A stretch of DNA of 64,000 bases. Origin: Fomes fomentarius. Lineage: Eukaryota > Basidiomycota > Agaricomycetes > Polyporales > Polyporaceae. The translations under genes and the position numbers were made by a program. The notes under the pieces were generated by a model. That model ran no database searches. It saw only the letters and a list, made by a program, of their open reading frames with translations, and was not told where the DNA came from. The stretch covers positions 2,170,001 to 2,234,000 of the forward strand of contig JABYQN010000004.1 of assembly GCA_022606135.1 (NCBI GenBank). The letters are read 5' to 3'. Shown here piece after piece: positions 24,041 through 34,984 of this stretch (positions are counted from its first letter, which is position 1; each line of letters opens with the position of its first letter).

Positions 24041-24279
24041 ACACAATATCTGGCCAAGGGGTGGGTGGCAAGCAATAACTAGTTATATTGTTCGATAGGT
24101 AAAAATGTGCATGTTATAGGGTTGGATACATGCATGACATTGCATCAAGATACAGTTTCACTGGCTTGTGTGTATATATATATGTCTTCCATGTGTGTAT
24201 GCCACTGAATGGGACTACACTGCCCAATAAGTGAGATACATGCCCAAATGAGCATAGTATCCAGGACTTACCATTAATA

Positions 24280-24640
24280 AGGGGGGTCAGAGTGGGCAAT
24301 TTTGAAGGGATTTTGATATGATTCTTCTGGTGATTTATCATGAATCATCTTGACAGAATTGTGGCCAAGTTTGACTGCTCCATATGTATGCGACATCAAA
24401 TCTGATTGAGTGCGGGATGGGGCTCCAAAGTGCCTCTGGGACCCTCCCAGCATCCACAGAGCCAGAATCGGCCATTCAGATTCACAGAAGTTCCTCCTGA
24501 GTTGCTTTTCAGAATTGAGCACAGATCCTCTGAATCGCTCTAAGTGCCGGATTCCCAAACAAATCCGAAGCATTTCTGTTGAAGATTATCAAAATGATTT
24601 TTTGACAGAATCATGTAGAATCCCCCACTCTGACCCCCCT
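24280..24640. mobile_element. Short TIR element (MITE) 1, 361 bases
   Basis: Perfect 17-base terminal inverted repeats: AGGGGGGTCAGAGTGGG at 24,280-24,296 and its reverse complement at 24,624-24,640. TA is immediately outside both ends (24,278-24,279 and 24,641-24,642). No transposase is encoded. The TA duplication and size fit a non-autonomous Tc1/mariner-type MITE. Confidence 0.8.
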
Positions 24641-26330
24641 TATTGTCCCATTTCTGGTCCGATCACCTTCCGATACAGTGACATGTCATCTGCCAATACT
24701 GTGAGAAAAGCATATGTCACACATTGGCACCATAATGATACTATAACTGATGTCACATGATTAATATTTACACTCTCCCCAGCTTATGTTCTGGTTAATT
24801 ACCCAATGGGTTCTATGAGTGGGCTGTAAGTAGATCTGAGGGCAATGAGAGAGTATTCAGATGATAACCCTCATTTATCAGTATACCTGAGCAATCCAGG
24901 GGTAAATGAATATTGATTGATCCAGTACCACAACACCCTAAGTGGGAGATATGGACATGGGCACTTGCTTTCCCAAAAAGCAGGCTGGGGTGCAAGGAAG
25001 GGTCACATCTAAAAAAGTCTCCACTGGCAAGGTCCAAATCTGCACCACCATCAGCACAAGGTGCGAGAGATGCCATCAGCAAAAGTGCACCAGGCTGGTA
25101 TGGACAATACCTGTACATACAATGGCCACCTGGAATGACCAGATTTCCCAGAGTGGTGACAGATCTGATATGCGCATATCATTGACCTCTGAAGCTGACA
25201 TATAGTCTGCCATACTGGCAAGATCCCATCAGTATGGTGACATATACCAGCACTGTGATTATATGTATTGTTCCCCAGCATATGCATATGCACTTTGCTG
25301 AACTTACTAAAATATCTGGTCACCTCACATTAATTGACTAATATGGTCAATTTGTTCCGGGGTTGTGGGGGTCTTGCAAATCAATTTGATGAGATTATAG
25401 ATATATTTGCAATGCAGAAATGATCATGAGTAGACTACTAATACACACCACACAAAACTACATTCCTACCCAATACAGCAAAAGGAACAACAAGTAGGCA
25501 ACAGGACATAGGGCATCATAGGACTCACAGGAAGACATGCAACAAGGACTTACCAGATTGTCTTATTCAGGGAGTGAGAAGACAGGATGGCATACCTTTC
25601 TTATTACAGGGCATGAGGGTACTTACTGGGTGAGACCCATAGGAGTTACCACATGGATTTATGACCAATGGAGATGCAAACAATGGAGATGGAGAGCAGA
25701 GGGATGTCAATGGAGAGGTGAATGATGGGAGGGGCCTCCATTTATGCAGTGATGGAAGAACTGGGTTGAGTCGGGATGAGACAGCAGCCAATGTCCAAGG
25801 GACACTTGGCGGCTGTGCTTGGACAATGGCACAATTCCTGAGAGCTGGAGGTATAGCCTCAGCATTTGGGAGATGCCAGAAGTGCTCAAAAACCCAAGTT
25901 TAGGGCTTATCAATAGGGTGGGACACAAGTGATGGCTGTGGTGGAGTCTGAATGATATCTAGAACTCATGGCCTTCAAAGTGCTGTTAGGAGTCCAGATA
26001 TTAGATCAGATGACATGGAACTGCCAGAATGGTATGTCTCTAGTAAAAGAGCAAGCATTGTGGGTGAACAATGGCAATTTAGGCCACTGTTGGCAGGTAC
26101 ATATCAATAAGTTGCCAGAATGGTAAATTCCTCACCATGCAAGGTTATATCTTATCAGATACTGCAGCACTGATCACATCTACCTATGCTTACCTGACAC
26201 CATCACTTTTGCTGATGGCTCCAACTAATGTTCCTTGTAGCTCTTGCTAAGTTTTGACAACTGTCTCTGTGATGGATGTGGAGGACTGGTGGAGGAAAAA
26301 CAGGAAGACAAGATGGACTTGTAAGTACTA

Positions 26331-26977
26331 TGGTGCAGTTCACCTAGATGCAACCACTTTTTGACAGTGGTAGGTGCCCGTCCACTGTAGCACCAATTCT
26401 TGATAAAAGTCCTTGTTCTATTGCCATTTGTGAGGATTTGGGAAGGAGAAGGAAATCCCAAGAGGGTTTGTCTATTGGGTCAAAACTGAGAGAGATGCCT
26501 TTTTATAAATTGCACCTGCATGTGACATGGGCACTTATTACTCCATATAGTAACATTACATAATGAAAGGTCAAGCGTCAACATCCATTGCCTGTGCCAA
26601 CCACTCTGTGTATTGATGCAAACTGAACTCCTTCACTGTCCTTAGTGCATTGAGCATCAAGCCCCTGTGAATAAGCATCAATAAACCTCCAATCATGGTG
26701 CTCAAACTGACCAATGAGCTCAACGAGACTAAACACAGCACCTCTGGCATGTTCTCATGCAACATATCAAAGGTATAACTGCAGTGCTCCATGGCACCCT
26801 AAAAGTAAAGTTAATGAAGTTGATCTCACAGTGGAATTTTGGCAGATATGCCCTAATGCAAGTTTAATCAGCAAAAATTTGATATTTGTGATTCACTTTG
26901 GTAATTATGCTGGCATGTGACCACTTATGGGTGCTTACTGCTGTCAAAAAGTGGTGGTGTCTAGGTGAACTGCACCA
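26331..26977. mobile_element. Short TIR element (MITE) 2, 647 bases
   Basis: Imperfect terminal inverted repeats of about 45 bases begin TGGTGCAGTTCACCTAGA at both ends. The two arms differ only slightly over the next ~25 bases (both then read ACCACTTTTTGACAG). TA flanks both ends (26,329-26,330 and 26,978-26,979). No credible open frame inside. Same target preference as element 1 but an unrelated terminal sequence, so a different family. Confidence 0.78.
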
Positions 26978-27238
26978 TAGTCCAGTCATGATTCTACCTC
27001 AACCCAGCCCATTGCATTGCAAATTCTGATGCCACCTAGGCCTTGTTTGAGACATAAGAAAACCATCAATGTGTCAGCAGCATGTCACTATGGACCTGCA
27101 GTGGTGGCTGAAGGCAAACATGCTTTGGTGCGTATTAGGATGGATTCTCACAGCACTGCAAATGAGTGCAGCATGCATGGGTGCATGAGTGCCCACATCA
27201 TCTCTTTTCCACCATCCACATTTGGCATCACAAGACTA

Positions 27239-27728
27239 TGTTAGCTGCAGTGTGCCTCAGAGCAATCCCAATGGCCTGTGTCAAGCTCTGTGAAGTCTTA
27301 TATGTTGCAGAAATAATACTACCCACCTGTGTCAAGCTCTGTGAAGTCTTAAGAGACACCAGAGCTCAACACAGCAACTGTCTACGAGGCAGGAGCCCGT
27401 GGGAAACAACTGTACAGTACTTCCTAACATAGGAATCCACAAAACATACAGAAGCGCTCAAAGAAAAACTCATGGAGGGCACAGGAGTCAATGCATGGCC
27501 TAGCGCTCTTAACCGAGGTGCGGGGCGCCCGTGGCGACCCTGTGTGAATATTTGCATAGCCACAGGTCGGATAGGGAAGGAGGGAAAATCGGCGAAGATA
27601 ATGCTGCAAAGGAGCACACTTGGACAGTGTGGAATAAAGAAAGGGAATTACCCATGAAAGAAGTGGGCAGCACCCCCAGAGACTATTCTGGGGGCTTGAC
27701 TAGGGCACAGGACCCATGAGGTCCAACA
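27239..27728 (+). mobile_element. Solo LTR of the copia family, with GACTA target duplication
   Basis: Related throughout most of its length to the 454-base LTRs of the copia element at 39,817-45,374. It starts TGTTAGCTGCAGTGTGCC and ends GAGGTCCAACA. A perfect 5-base duplication GACTA flanks it (27,234-27,238 and 27,729-27,733), showing insertion followed by LTR-LTR excision. It is the most diverged copy; several differences from the intact LTR are CG to CA or TG. Confidence 0.88.
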
Positions 27729-28247
27729 GACTATGCTGTGCAAGATGTAGAGGGTGATGCTCATGGAAGTGCAATGAGCTCTACTGTCTTTTGCAACCCA
27801 TAGAGTGCCTTCTGTACCATCTCCAGCCATCACCATTTGTATTGAATGTGGTGTCTGCTTAAACAACTTCCATTCCCTTTTCTTCTGTCTCAGAGATAGT
27901 GTTAATGTTAATGCATGGCTTGCTATACTGGGCTGTGGTCATTCATCTTCTCACAGAGCAACAAATAAGTCATGGCCCACTAACCCAGCCTATCTATGCA
28001 CTTATTGTTGTGAAGATCACCTTCTGGCAGCTCTTGGCCATGCAAACTTCAAGTCCATCTTACCAATCCTTCTTGACTGTCTCCAATCTCCTCCTGTGCA
28101 CATACTGCTCCTACTTTGGGCACATATATCATCAACCATCTCAGCCTGTCCTTCATGTGTACCAAACCTGGTGTGCCACAGAAGCACAAAGAAGATGTGC
28201 ACTTGCTATCACTGTCATCAACATAGTATGAGCTGTATATACATATA

Positions 28248-28304
28248 GTACCAGCCAAATGTCCAGGCAACCTGGACACTGCATCCTTTTGGTGTAGCTG
28301 GTAC
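28248..28304. repeat. Nested perfect hairpin
   Basis: Outer arms GTACCAGC (28,248-28,255) and GCTGGTAC (28,297-28,304) enclose an inner perfect stem GTCCAGG-CAA-CCTGGAC (28,261-28,277). It could be the end of a foldback element or a small structured relic; no transcript evidence is visible. Confidence 0.45.
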
Positions 28305-30000
28305 AGTGGCTGGTCTGTATTAAACAATCATCACCCTATAGGGTCTATCGCATGAAGGAAGATGTGTGGAATCTAATTTGTTTATTGAATTTGTTCTTTG
28401 CAATGATATCTGCATGGTCTGCCTGTTTTGTGTGCATCCTCAACCACCTTCAACATACATTGAATAACTACACTATTAAATGTTGTACAGTTGAACATTG
28501 CACTATACTACATGCCCAAACAAAAATGTGCTTGCAGACTTATTGGGTCAACAGTTATTGACCAGTGTGAAGTCCAATTCCAGCTCCATTATCTGGCATA
28601 AGCTGTGCTAATAACATGAGAATAGAATGTGTGAGGTAATTTACATCATAACAACATCATAATAGAAGTTAAATCTCCCCACCATATGTTGACATGTACT
28701 GTGCAGTTATCAGATGGATGCCTGATCACACTGAGGATTCAAAGTGGTGTCTCCTATAGGTGAACCAAGAGCTTGGATAATGTCATTGTCAGATACATGA
28801 GATCATAAGAATGTAGTGCCATCAGTGACTCCTCTGTCCAGCAAGGCCTGCTACAGTTTCAGGTAGCATATCACCATCTATGCATTGTCACAATTTGTCA
28901 GTGCAACAGTATTCAAGGTAAGGTGGACTTCTAGTACCCATGCTGCAAAAGTCAGCTGTATCTGTGTGATGAATTTCTTACAGATCTTCAAGCATGATAT
29001 AAAATTATGTTGTTGAGTTGAGGTCAATCAGTGCAGTCTTCTGCAGCCTGTAAGCATCCACAGAGAGGGCAACTGCATGAAGTGGGGACACACTGTGCAA
29101 ATAGCAAGTGTTGTAAAAGATCAAGTTGATGGTCTATAATGTTTCCCATATCAATACCATGAGAAAAGTATGCACCATCCAGCAACACTGGCAACAGCTG
29201 AAAATCAAACATGTTACTCACATGAGCACAGGAAACAAGTACTATAGTATAAGCTGCACATTTACAACTTGTATATTATAAGCATACTCTTGCAAGCTGC
29301 TAGCCTCTGAAATACTTTCTGGGCCTCAGGAGGATGATGCACTGCTCTTATCATCTGCAGAGCCATAGCTGTGGGTAATTCCACAGGGGCAGAAAGAAAG
29401 GTCTAAAGTAACTCAGTAAACAGATAGCTTTCAAACAAGCTAATCAGTGACACAAATGGAGAGGATTCCCCAAGGATATCACATGATCAGTGAGGAGAGG
29501 AGGGACCAGACTTGCAAAAGTGTGAAACTAGAGATGGAGTTTGAGACTTACCACAGTCTACCTCTGATGATATCATTCCCTCAAGTCTCTATACCCTCTG
29601 TAATGCTTTTGCATGACTTAAACATTATGCCTTATTCCTTAACCCTAGTTTCTTATGTCCTACTAGTCTGGTATACCTTATTTGAAGGAGACCTTAAAGT
29701 TAGTCTTAAAGAGTGAGTGATAACTTGCTAGAGTGTAGCATGTGTTATTCACAAAGAGACTAAAGCTTGGAAAGTTGCTCTGAGATGACCTCCCTTATAT
29801 ACATGTAGAGAGACTGCAGTCAAGATGACTAATCACACAGTTAAATTGACTAAGTGAATGGGTGTGCACAGTCTGGCTGACTAAGTCTATGGTCCTGTTG
29901 ACTACTACTAAATGACAGAAGTGTGTGAAGAATTCTTGAACAACTAGACTTCTTGTATGAGATCAGTGAATTCAGTTAATTGGGATACAATCTACAGTTA

Positions 30001-30615
30001 GTTATGACCAAGATGGGATGATCCCAGGGCTCAAGGTAGCCAAGTGGGATATCTCACTGTGAGATCTGAAGGCAGACATCCCAGCTAGCCAAGTCAGATA
30101 TCTCATTGGCATGCTCAGTTATCTCACCCAGCGCTAGCATAAAGAATGGGTCTAGACCTCAGTTACTGTGAGGTGTTCTGGGAGTCAATTCACACTGATA
30201 TCATACAACTGATTCTATGTTATAGTATGTCACAGTATATGAGACAAGGTGACTTGAGTATGAGGAGTGTCTACAGGATGGGAGTCAACTGTTCATCCTA
30301 TGGACAGTGCGTGGCTCCCGAATCTTCTAAGTATGGCACTGCACAAACCATATATATTGCCACATTTGTGAGTGCAAATACATGAAGCTGTGGCTGAGTT
30401 GGATAAGGTGTCTCCATTTATGTACGTGTCTTTGTGGTCACTAGTTTGATCCTTGCACATTGCACATCTTGAGGGTCTATCAAGATGTAGGTGCTGGGAC
30501 TGGGATATCTGAGGTATATGAGATATCCCATGTTGCACTGTTAAGCCATATGAAGTACATATGAGATATCCCATGTAAACCTTAAGCCTTGGGATCATCT
30601 CAATTTGGTCATAAC
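30001..30615. mobile_element. Short TIR element (MITE) 3, about 615 bases
   Basis: Terminal inverted repeats of about 40 bases begin GTTATGACCAA at 30,001 and end with its reverse complement at 30,615. TA lies outside each end; the shared sequence also extends a few bases outward (AGTTA), so the exact edge could be 1-5 bases off. Subterminal copies of GGGATATCTCA, in both orientations, occur near each end (about 30,048, 30,500 and 30,520-30,575). No transposase frame. A tRNA-like module lies inside it. Confidence 0.65.
30386..30470 (+). repeat. tRNA-like module with A and B boxes inside MITE 3
   Basis: TGGCTGAGTTGG at 30,391-30,402 is a full match to the Pol III A-box consensus. AGTTTGATCC at 30,443-30,452 is a near B box, about 40 bases on. 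The rest does not fold into an intact tRNA, so it is a tRNA-derived sequence, not a tRNA gene. It resembles the head of a SINE. Confidence 0.45.
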
Positions 30616-31216
30616 TAACTGAGTGGGATGATCCTTCTTAACTGATATAGGTGATGAGATCTGAAAGTATAGAGAAAGTACTGCATTCCCAATCATGCAA
30701 TTGAGTATTAGTACCAGATACTGATTTTGTAACATTAGCTCCCCCTTCCTATAGAGATGTCCTCAGCCCTATGAACTATGCTTCAGGACAAGTCTGGCAT
30801 TATTGACAGCACATCAGAACTCAATGCCAAACAGGCCTCCAAGATCTGTGCCTCTGTTACAACCCACCCTGATGTTTTCGGTCAATGTTTATTGACCGGG
30901 GTCTAAGCAATGTGACTTGCGAACCCGCGCGCGACACGTTGCGCATTGCGTGCCAGACATACGTCCTTTGCGTCCTTTCATCCTTTCATCCTTTCATCCC
31001 TTGTCTCCTTTGTGTTCTTGTACTATATATCTCCTGCTCCTCTCGCTCTCTCTCTCTTCACCTCCTTCCTCACCTGCATGCTCAAAAGTCCGCAACTTCG
31101 AGCACTCTGTGTATTTTCTCTAGGTCACAGCTCCATGCCACCGTAAACCACAACTGCCCCGTGGTCCCAACGGCCATTTCCTAAGAACTCCCGAACCAAT
31201 CTCCAACTTCAATGAT

Positions 31217-32152
31217 ATGGCTCTGCCCATGCCACCTACAGACCCAGTGGCCACTATGGGCCAAGACGCCACTCAGACACCTGGCACCTCCTCTTCCACT
31301 GCCGCGACTGCCATGGTGCAAGTGTTAGCATCAGTGTCTAACCAGACCAACTTCACAGCGGACCAGGTTCAGCTACTGCTCCAGTCATTGGCTGCCGCGC
31401 TTGGTAGCCAGAACAATGGTGGGCAGTTACCCGCAGCCGTGTTCCCTGCCTTCACATTTGCACCCCCGTTGGTGCCACCAGCCGATGCGTCATTACATCT
31501 ATTCCCCACGATCGATGGTTGGGTCTTGCTCGAGATCGCGAGGCATGAATTCAAGCCTGGCAATCTCTATAAGCTGGATACCAGGCACAAGGAGTGTGCC
31601 TCGTGACAAGTGCTCGAGCTGAGCAGTGGGTAGTCTTGGTGCGTGATCAAGTGCCCCGGGATTACCCCTCATTCAATTCACTTTACATTCTGCTAAGCAC
31701 GTACTTTAATGTGCTTGTGGGGTTCATGTCCACAGGTGGCGATGCAAAAAAAAAACACGCTCTATCACCTGTCTTCGAGCACCGCTGCGTACCTGGCTCG
31801 GCTTGTGCAATTTAGCCAGGACTACCAGTGGAGCGCTGTCATGGCGTATCACTTTGATTTCCACTACAAATGGTGCCGCAACATGCTCCGAGGCGACTAT
31901 TCAGGCTGGGCAACAATCAACACTGGCCTCCAGGCCAAGCATCTCATTGGGAAGGAGCGCGCGCATGGTCCCGCCTCGGCAAAGGCAGGCACCGCGTCAA
32001 AGGCAGCATACAATGAAGCAGCTCCGCCATGTCGCAACTTCAACAAGGGCACATGCAAGTTCACTCCCTGCACGTGGGGGCGGCCACACAAGTGCTCTGG
32101 CTGCGGCACGTCAGACCACGGGCAGTCCACTTGTCCTAAACCGGCAGCTTGA
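31217..32152 (+). pseudogene. Gag-like protein of the DIRS-like element, frameshifted
   Basis: The frame opens MALPMPPTDPVATMGQDA and has an Ala/Pro/Gln-rich N-terminus. It then continues in other frames with YPSFNSLYILLSTYFNVL and FSQDYQWSAVMAYHFDFHYK, and ends with a zinc-binding segment, CRNFNKGTCKFTPCTWGRPH followed by CSGCGTSDHGQSTCPKPAA. A TGA at 31,604-31,606 and a run of ten A near 31,747 separate the blocks. At least two frame disruptions are needed to join them. A CCCH-like plus CCHC-like pair is usual for these Gag proteins and would bind RNA. Not functional as read. Confidence 0.7.
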
Positions 32153-32273
32153 AGGCGCGGCAGGACGGGCGACAAGCGCACTCCAGTCGCTCGTCCATGC
32201 CCTCATCCATCACCACTGACTCCCCTCGCCTCGACCTCTCGTCTCTGCCCACTCACCCTCACTCTCGCTTCAC

Positions 32274-33631
32274 GTGCGTACGCACACTCCAGCGTGCACT
32301 ACCTTCACCCCACCTCACATTGTAAACCCCGTCGCGCTCACCTTCGCACCTGGTCCAGCACCTCCTCCCTGCCCAAACATGGACCCTCGATGCAACACTT
32401 TCGCATTACGACAGGGCGACACTACGCAAGTGTCATCTTCGCTCAATAAAGAGGCATGGGCATGCTATCTCGCAGACTATCCCAATCACATGTATGTAGA
32501 CTCGCTACTTCACATAATAGACTATGGCGCCGCCATAGGATTTGCCAGGTCTCAGTCTGAGCAAGCTTGCCAGAATCTCTCCACCGCACTCAAACACCCC
32601 GAGACCATTACCACCAACCTCGCTGCCCTCTGCTCGCAGCAATGTATGCACGGCCCCTTTTCATCCCCATCACTGCCCCAGTTCCGCACCTCCCCATTCA
32701 GAGTCGTCTCGCACCTGCACAATCCTGCAAAGCTGCAGGTTATTAACCATCTTTCCTGGCCCGACGGCTTTTCAGTCAATGACAGCATCCCAGATACAGA
32801 AGCCAGCATTGTTTATGAGGCATTTGATTCAGCCATCTCAGAGATTCGGCAGCTCGGTCGGGGCTGCCTCTTAGCCAAGCTTGACCTAAAAGATGCGTTC
32901 AGGCACATCCCCATCCACCCAGCTGATTGGAACTTGCTGGGCTGCACTTGGGGCGATCAGTTTTATTACAGCATCGTATTGGTCTTTGAAGTCTGCGCCC
33001 TACATTTTTGACCTCTTCGCAGAAGGTTTCCACTGGATTATCCAACGACATATTCCCGCCTCAATACGCCATTATCTCGACGATTTCTTGCCAATTTTTC
33101 CTCTGGCAACACCACTCTCCCTGGCGAACGCGGCCGTCAACTGGACGACAGCTCCGGGGGAGAACTCAGGTTCACTATCCAGGAGGCGAAGACAATCCGG
33201 CCCACTCAGGCTCTCAAATTCCTCGGTTTGGAACTCAACACAGAAGCTATGGAGGCATGCATGCCTCCCGACAAGATCCTCTGGCTGGGCGATCTGCTAG
33301 CGCGTTGGCGTCACCAATGCGTCTGCCGCCTGTGCGATCTTCAAGCGTTGATAGGGTTCCTGCAATTTGCCGCACAGGTCATCCCTCATGCTCACACGTT
33401 CATCCAGCGGCTGATTGAATTCTCAGCGACATTCTCATCAGACTTCACGTCCCGCCACATTCCTCGTTACACGCATGCAGATATCCAGTGGTGGTCTGTA
33501 TTCCATTCGCAGTGGAATGGCATCCACCTTATCGCACCCTCGCGGCCAACTATTCACATATACACAGACACGAGCGGTTCTGAGCATAAAGGGATAGGCG
33601 GGATCTTCGGCGACTTGTGGTATGCCAGTTG
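32274..33631 (+). pseudogene. Reverse transcriptase / RNase H of the DIRS-like element, frameshifted and truncated
   Basis: RT blocks in order: FRVVSHLHNPAKLQVINHLS, LAKLDLKDAFRHIPIHPADW (first catalytic Asp), LKSAPYIFDLFAEGFHWIIQ RHIPASIRHYLDDF (the YLDD catalytic box), then ALIGFLQFAAQVIPHAHTF. The RNase H start is IHIYTDTSGSEHKGIGG. The frame shifts at about 32,985 and again between about 33,130 and 33,230. The coding stops at IFGDLWYAS where the copia LTR begins. Expected downstream RNase H residues and the tyrosine recombinase are absent. The HPADW and YLDDF style is characteristic of fungal DIRS/Ngaro RTs. Confidence 0.78.
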
Positions 33632-34019
33632 TGTTGGACCTCATGGGTCTTGTGCCCTAGCCAAGTCCATGGTTTGTTTTCATTCAGTCTTTCGCACATT
33701 CCCTAATTCCTTCACTGCACCATTATCTTTGCCGATTTTTCCCTCCTTCCCTATTTGACCTGTGGCTGTGCAAATATTCACACAGGGTCGCGACGGGCGC
33801 CCCGCGCCTCGGTTAAGAGCGCTAGCCCGTGCATTGACTCCTGCGCCCTCCATGAATTTTTCTTTGAGCGCTTCTGTATGTTTTGTTGATTCCCATGTTT
33901 GGAAGTACTGTATAGTTGTTTCCCACGCGCTCCTGCTAGTATTATTTCTGCAATATATCAGACTTCACAGAGCTCAACATAGGCCATTGTGATTGCTCTG
34001 AGGCACACTGCAGTCAACA
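33632..34019 (-). mobile_element. Copia LTR with internal deletion
   Basis: Inverted relative to the LTRs of the main copia element. Starts TGTTGGACCTCATGGGTC and ends CTGCAGTCAACA. Only 388 bases long: about 66 bases are missing at about 33,930, between CTCCTG and TAGTATTATTTCTGC. Flanks are AGTTG and AATTG (4 of 5 match). It separates the DIRS-like pol on the left from a WD40 relic on the right. Confidence 0.85.
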
Positions 34020-34168
34020 AATTGCCCCTCGTTGGTACGCCAGATACAGACGTCACCATCCAGTGCCGCAGTTGTGATGTGTCAGCCATGGATACTGAAA
34101 GCGACTGCGGTGATGCCCTTGATGTGTCCGTTGGTAAGGGTGACCTTCGGTTTGTATCTGCACGCCAT
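34020..34168 (-). pseudogene. WD40-repeat fragment cut by the LTR
   Basis: On the minus strand a piece reads KVTLTNGHIKGITAVAFS, then a TGA (34,082-34,084), then HITTAALDGDVCIWRTNEGQ, up to the LTR edge. The GH...ITAVAFS...LDGDVCIW pattern is one WD40 blade. The TGA falls where DG-R is usual, so a CGA-to-TGA change is likely. No further blades are visible upstream, and the other side of the LTR is not WD40 sequence. Confidence 0.6.
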
Positions 34169-34984
34169 GGTTCACTTGGTGGATGGATGGGAGCAATTCA
34201 AGCAAGCCTACGAGTGGCGCAACCATCTGGTAGTGACATACACGTGTTTGTCACGCAGGGGCGGATTTCGGGCAGGTTTACCGGCCTTGCATCCCCAGGT
34301 CTTGTCAGCCATCAATGTATGCTAGGAACCGTGAAACCGTGAAGTATATCACCTTGTAGAGTGATACTCGAGGTACCTTCCATGATACACATGCATGTGC
34401 ATATGCATACCATAGTCCACTGGCACGGCGCACAGGTGCTGTCAGCCCGAGCTAAGTGAACTGTAACAAGACGATCGCGCATGTCCTGATATTACTTACT
34501 TGACAATGGCCGACCCCGAGCCCTGTTGTGTAAGCCTCGCTCGAGTTGCAGTCCTTCCGTTTGTAATGTCTCTGCTACCTTTCGCGCGACTGCGCTGAGC
34601 CATAATATAGAGCGTGGTGGTGTTATTCAAAAGACTTGCTTTTGGAGGCGCATTCTGTAAGCACAGATCAGAGTTGGGATGCAGATGGCTTGCGCCAGGT
34701 TTGGGCTTTGTGGCTTAGTAGCGGAGGGACCAGGGAAGGGACGGCGAGCTCGCTTGGGCGTTCGCTCTCTCCTGGTGCCGCGATTCCGGGTCCGACGCGG
34801 GCGGACCAACATTCCTAGATATGGACGGTGCGCCGCTTGAGCTTCTGTCCTCTTCCTTTGTCATGTTCAATCAGCTTTGTTCAATGGCCAGCTCCGCCTC
34901 TCAATTACCAGCTCTCTTCCAAACACACTCGCTGCCCCCTCAGCTCTCACGTCCATCCCGTACTCTCGAAATGCCCTTGTTCAC
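34169..34984. other. Non-coding stretch, no feature recognised
   Basis: About 815 bases between the WD40 relic and the first supported exon of the hypothetical gene. A short alternating purine-pyrimidine patch (CATGCATGTGCATATGCAT, about 34,389-34,408) is visible. I see no gene, tRNA or inverted repeat. Confidence 0.35.

Larger units (their letters stand above)
22944..24099. other. Gene-free flank after JJJ1 with decaying repeats
   Basis: Moderately AT-rich, no credible gene. A tRNA-like T-arm sequence sits at about 23,026-23,058 but no full cloverleaf could be drawn. A two-copy direct duplication and a SINE-like module in this stretch are listed separately. Otherwise I see nothing. Confidence 0.4.
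24100..30876. repeat. CpG-starved, AT-rich relic repeat domain
   Basis: Gene-free stretch of old transposable DNA with very few CG dinucleotides and many TG/CA. For example, I count 2 CG in the 600 bases 25,381-25,980, where about 30 would be expected from base composition. The elements I can delimit (three TA-flanked inverted-repeat elements, a solo LTR, a tRNA-like module) are listed separately. The remaining sequence (about 24,641-26,330, 26,978-27,238 and 27,729-30,000) has no coding pattern I trust. The right edge is sharp at about 30,877, where CpG-rich DNA resumes. Confidence 0.75.
30870..33631 (+). mobile_element. Truncated DIRS/Ngaro-like retroelement
   Basis: Begins at the abrupt return to CpG-rich sequence (about 30,877) and ends exactly at a copia LTR at 33,632. 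It carries a decayed gag-like frame and a frameshifted reverse transcriptase/RNase H. The RT family is the one found with tyrosine recombinases in basidiomycete DIRS-order elements. No recombinase frame remains; the part beyond the RNase H is missing. Confidence 0.7.

Noticed and set aside
24410..24760. Coding frame across MITE 1
   Set aside because: It crosses the element boundary and its TIR, and has no family resemblance.
27899..28231. 110-codon frame in the CpG-poor region
   Set aside because: Low-complexity and AT-driven; TG/CA-rich decayed DNA opens frames by chance.
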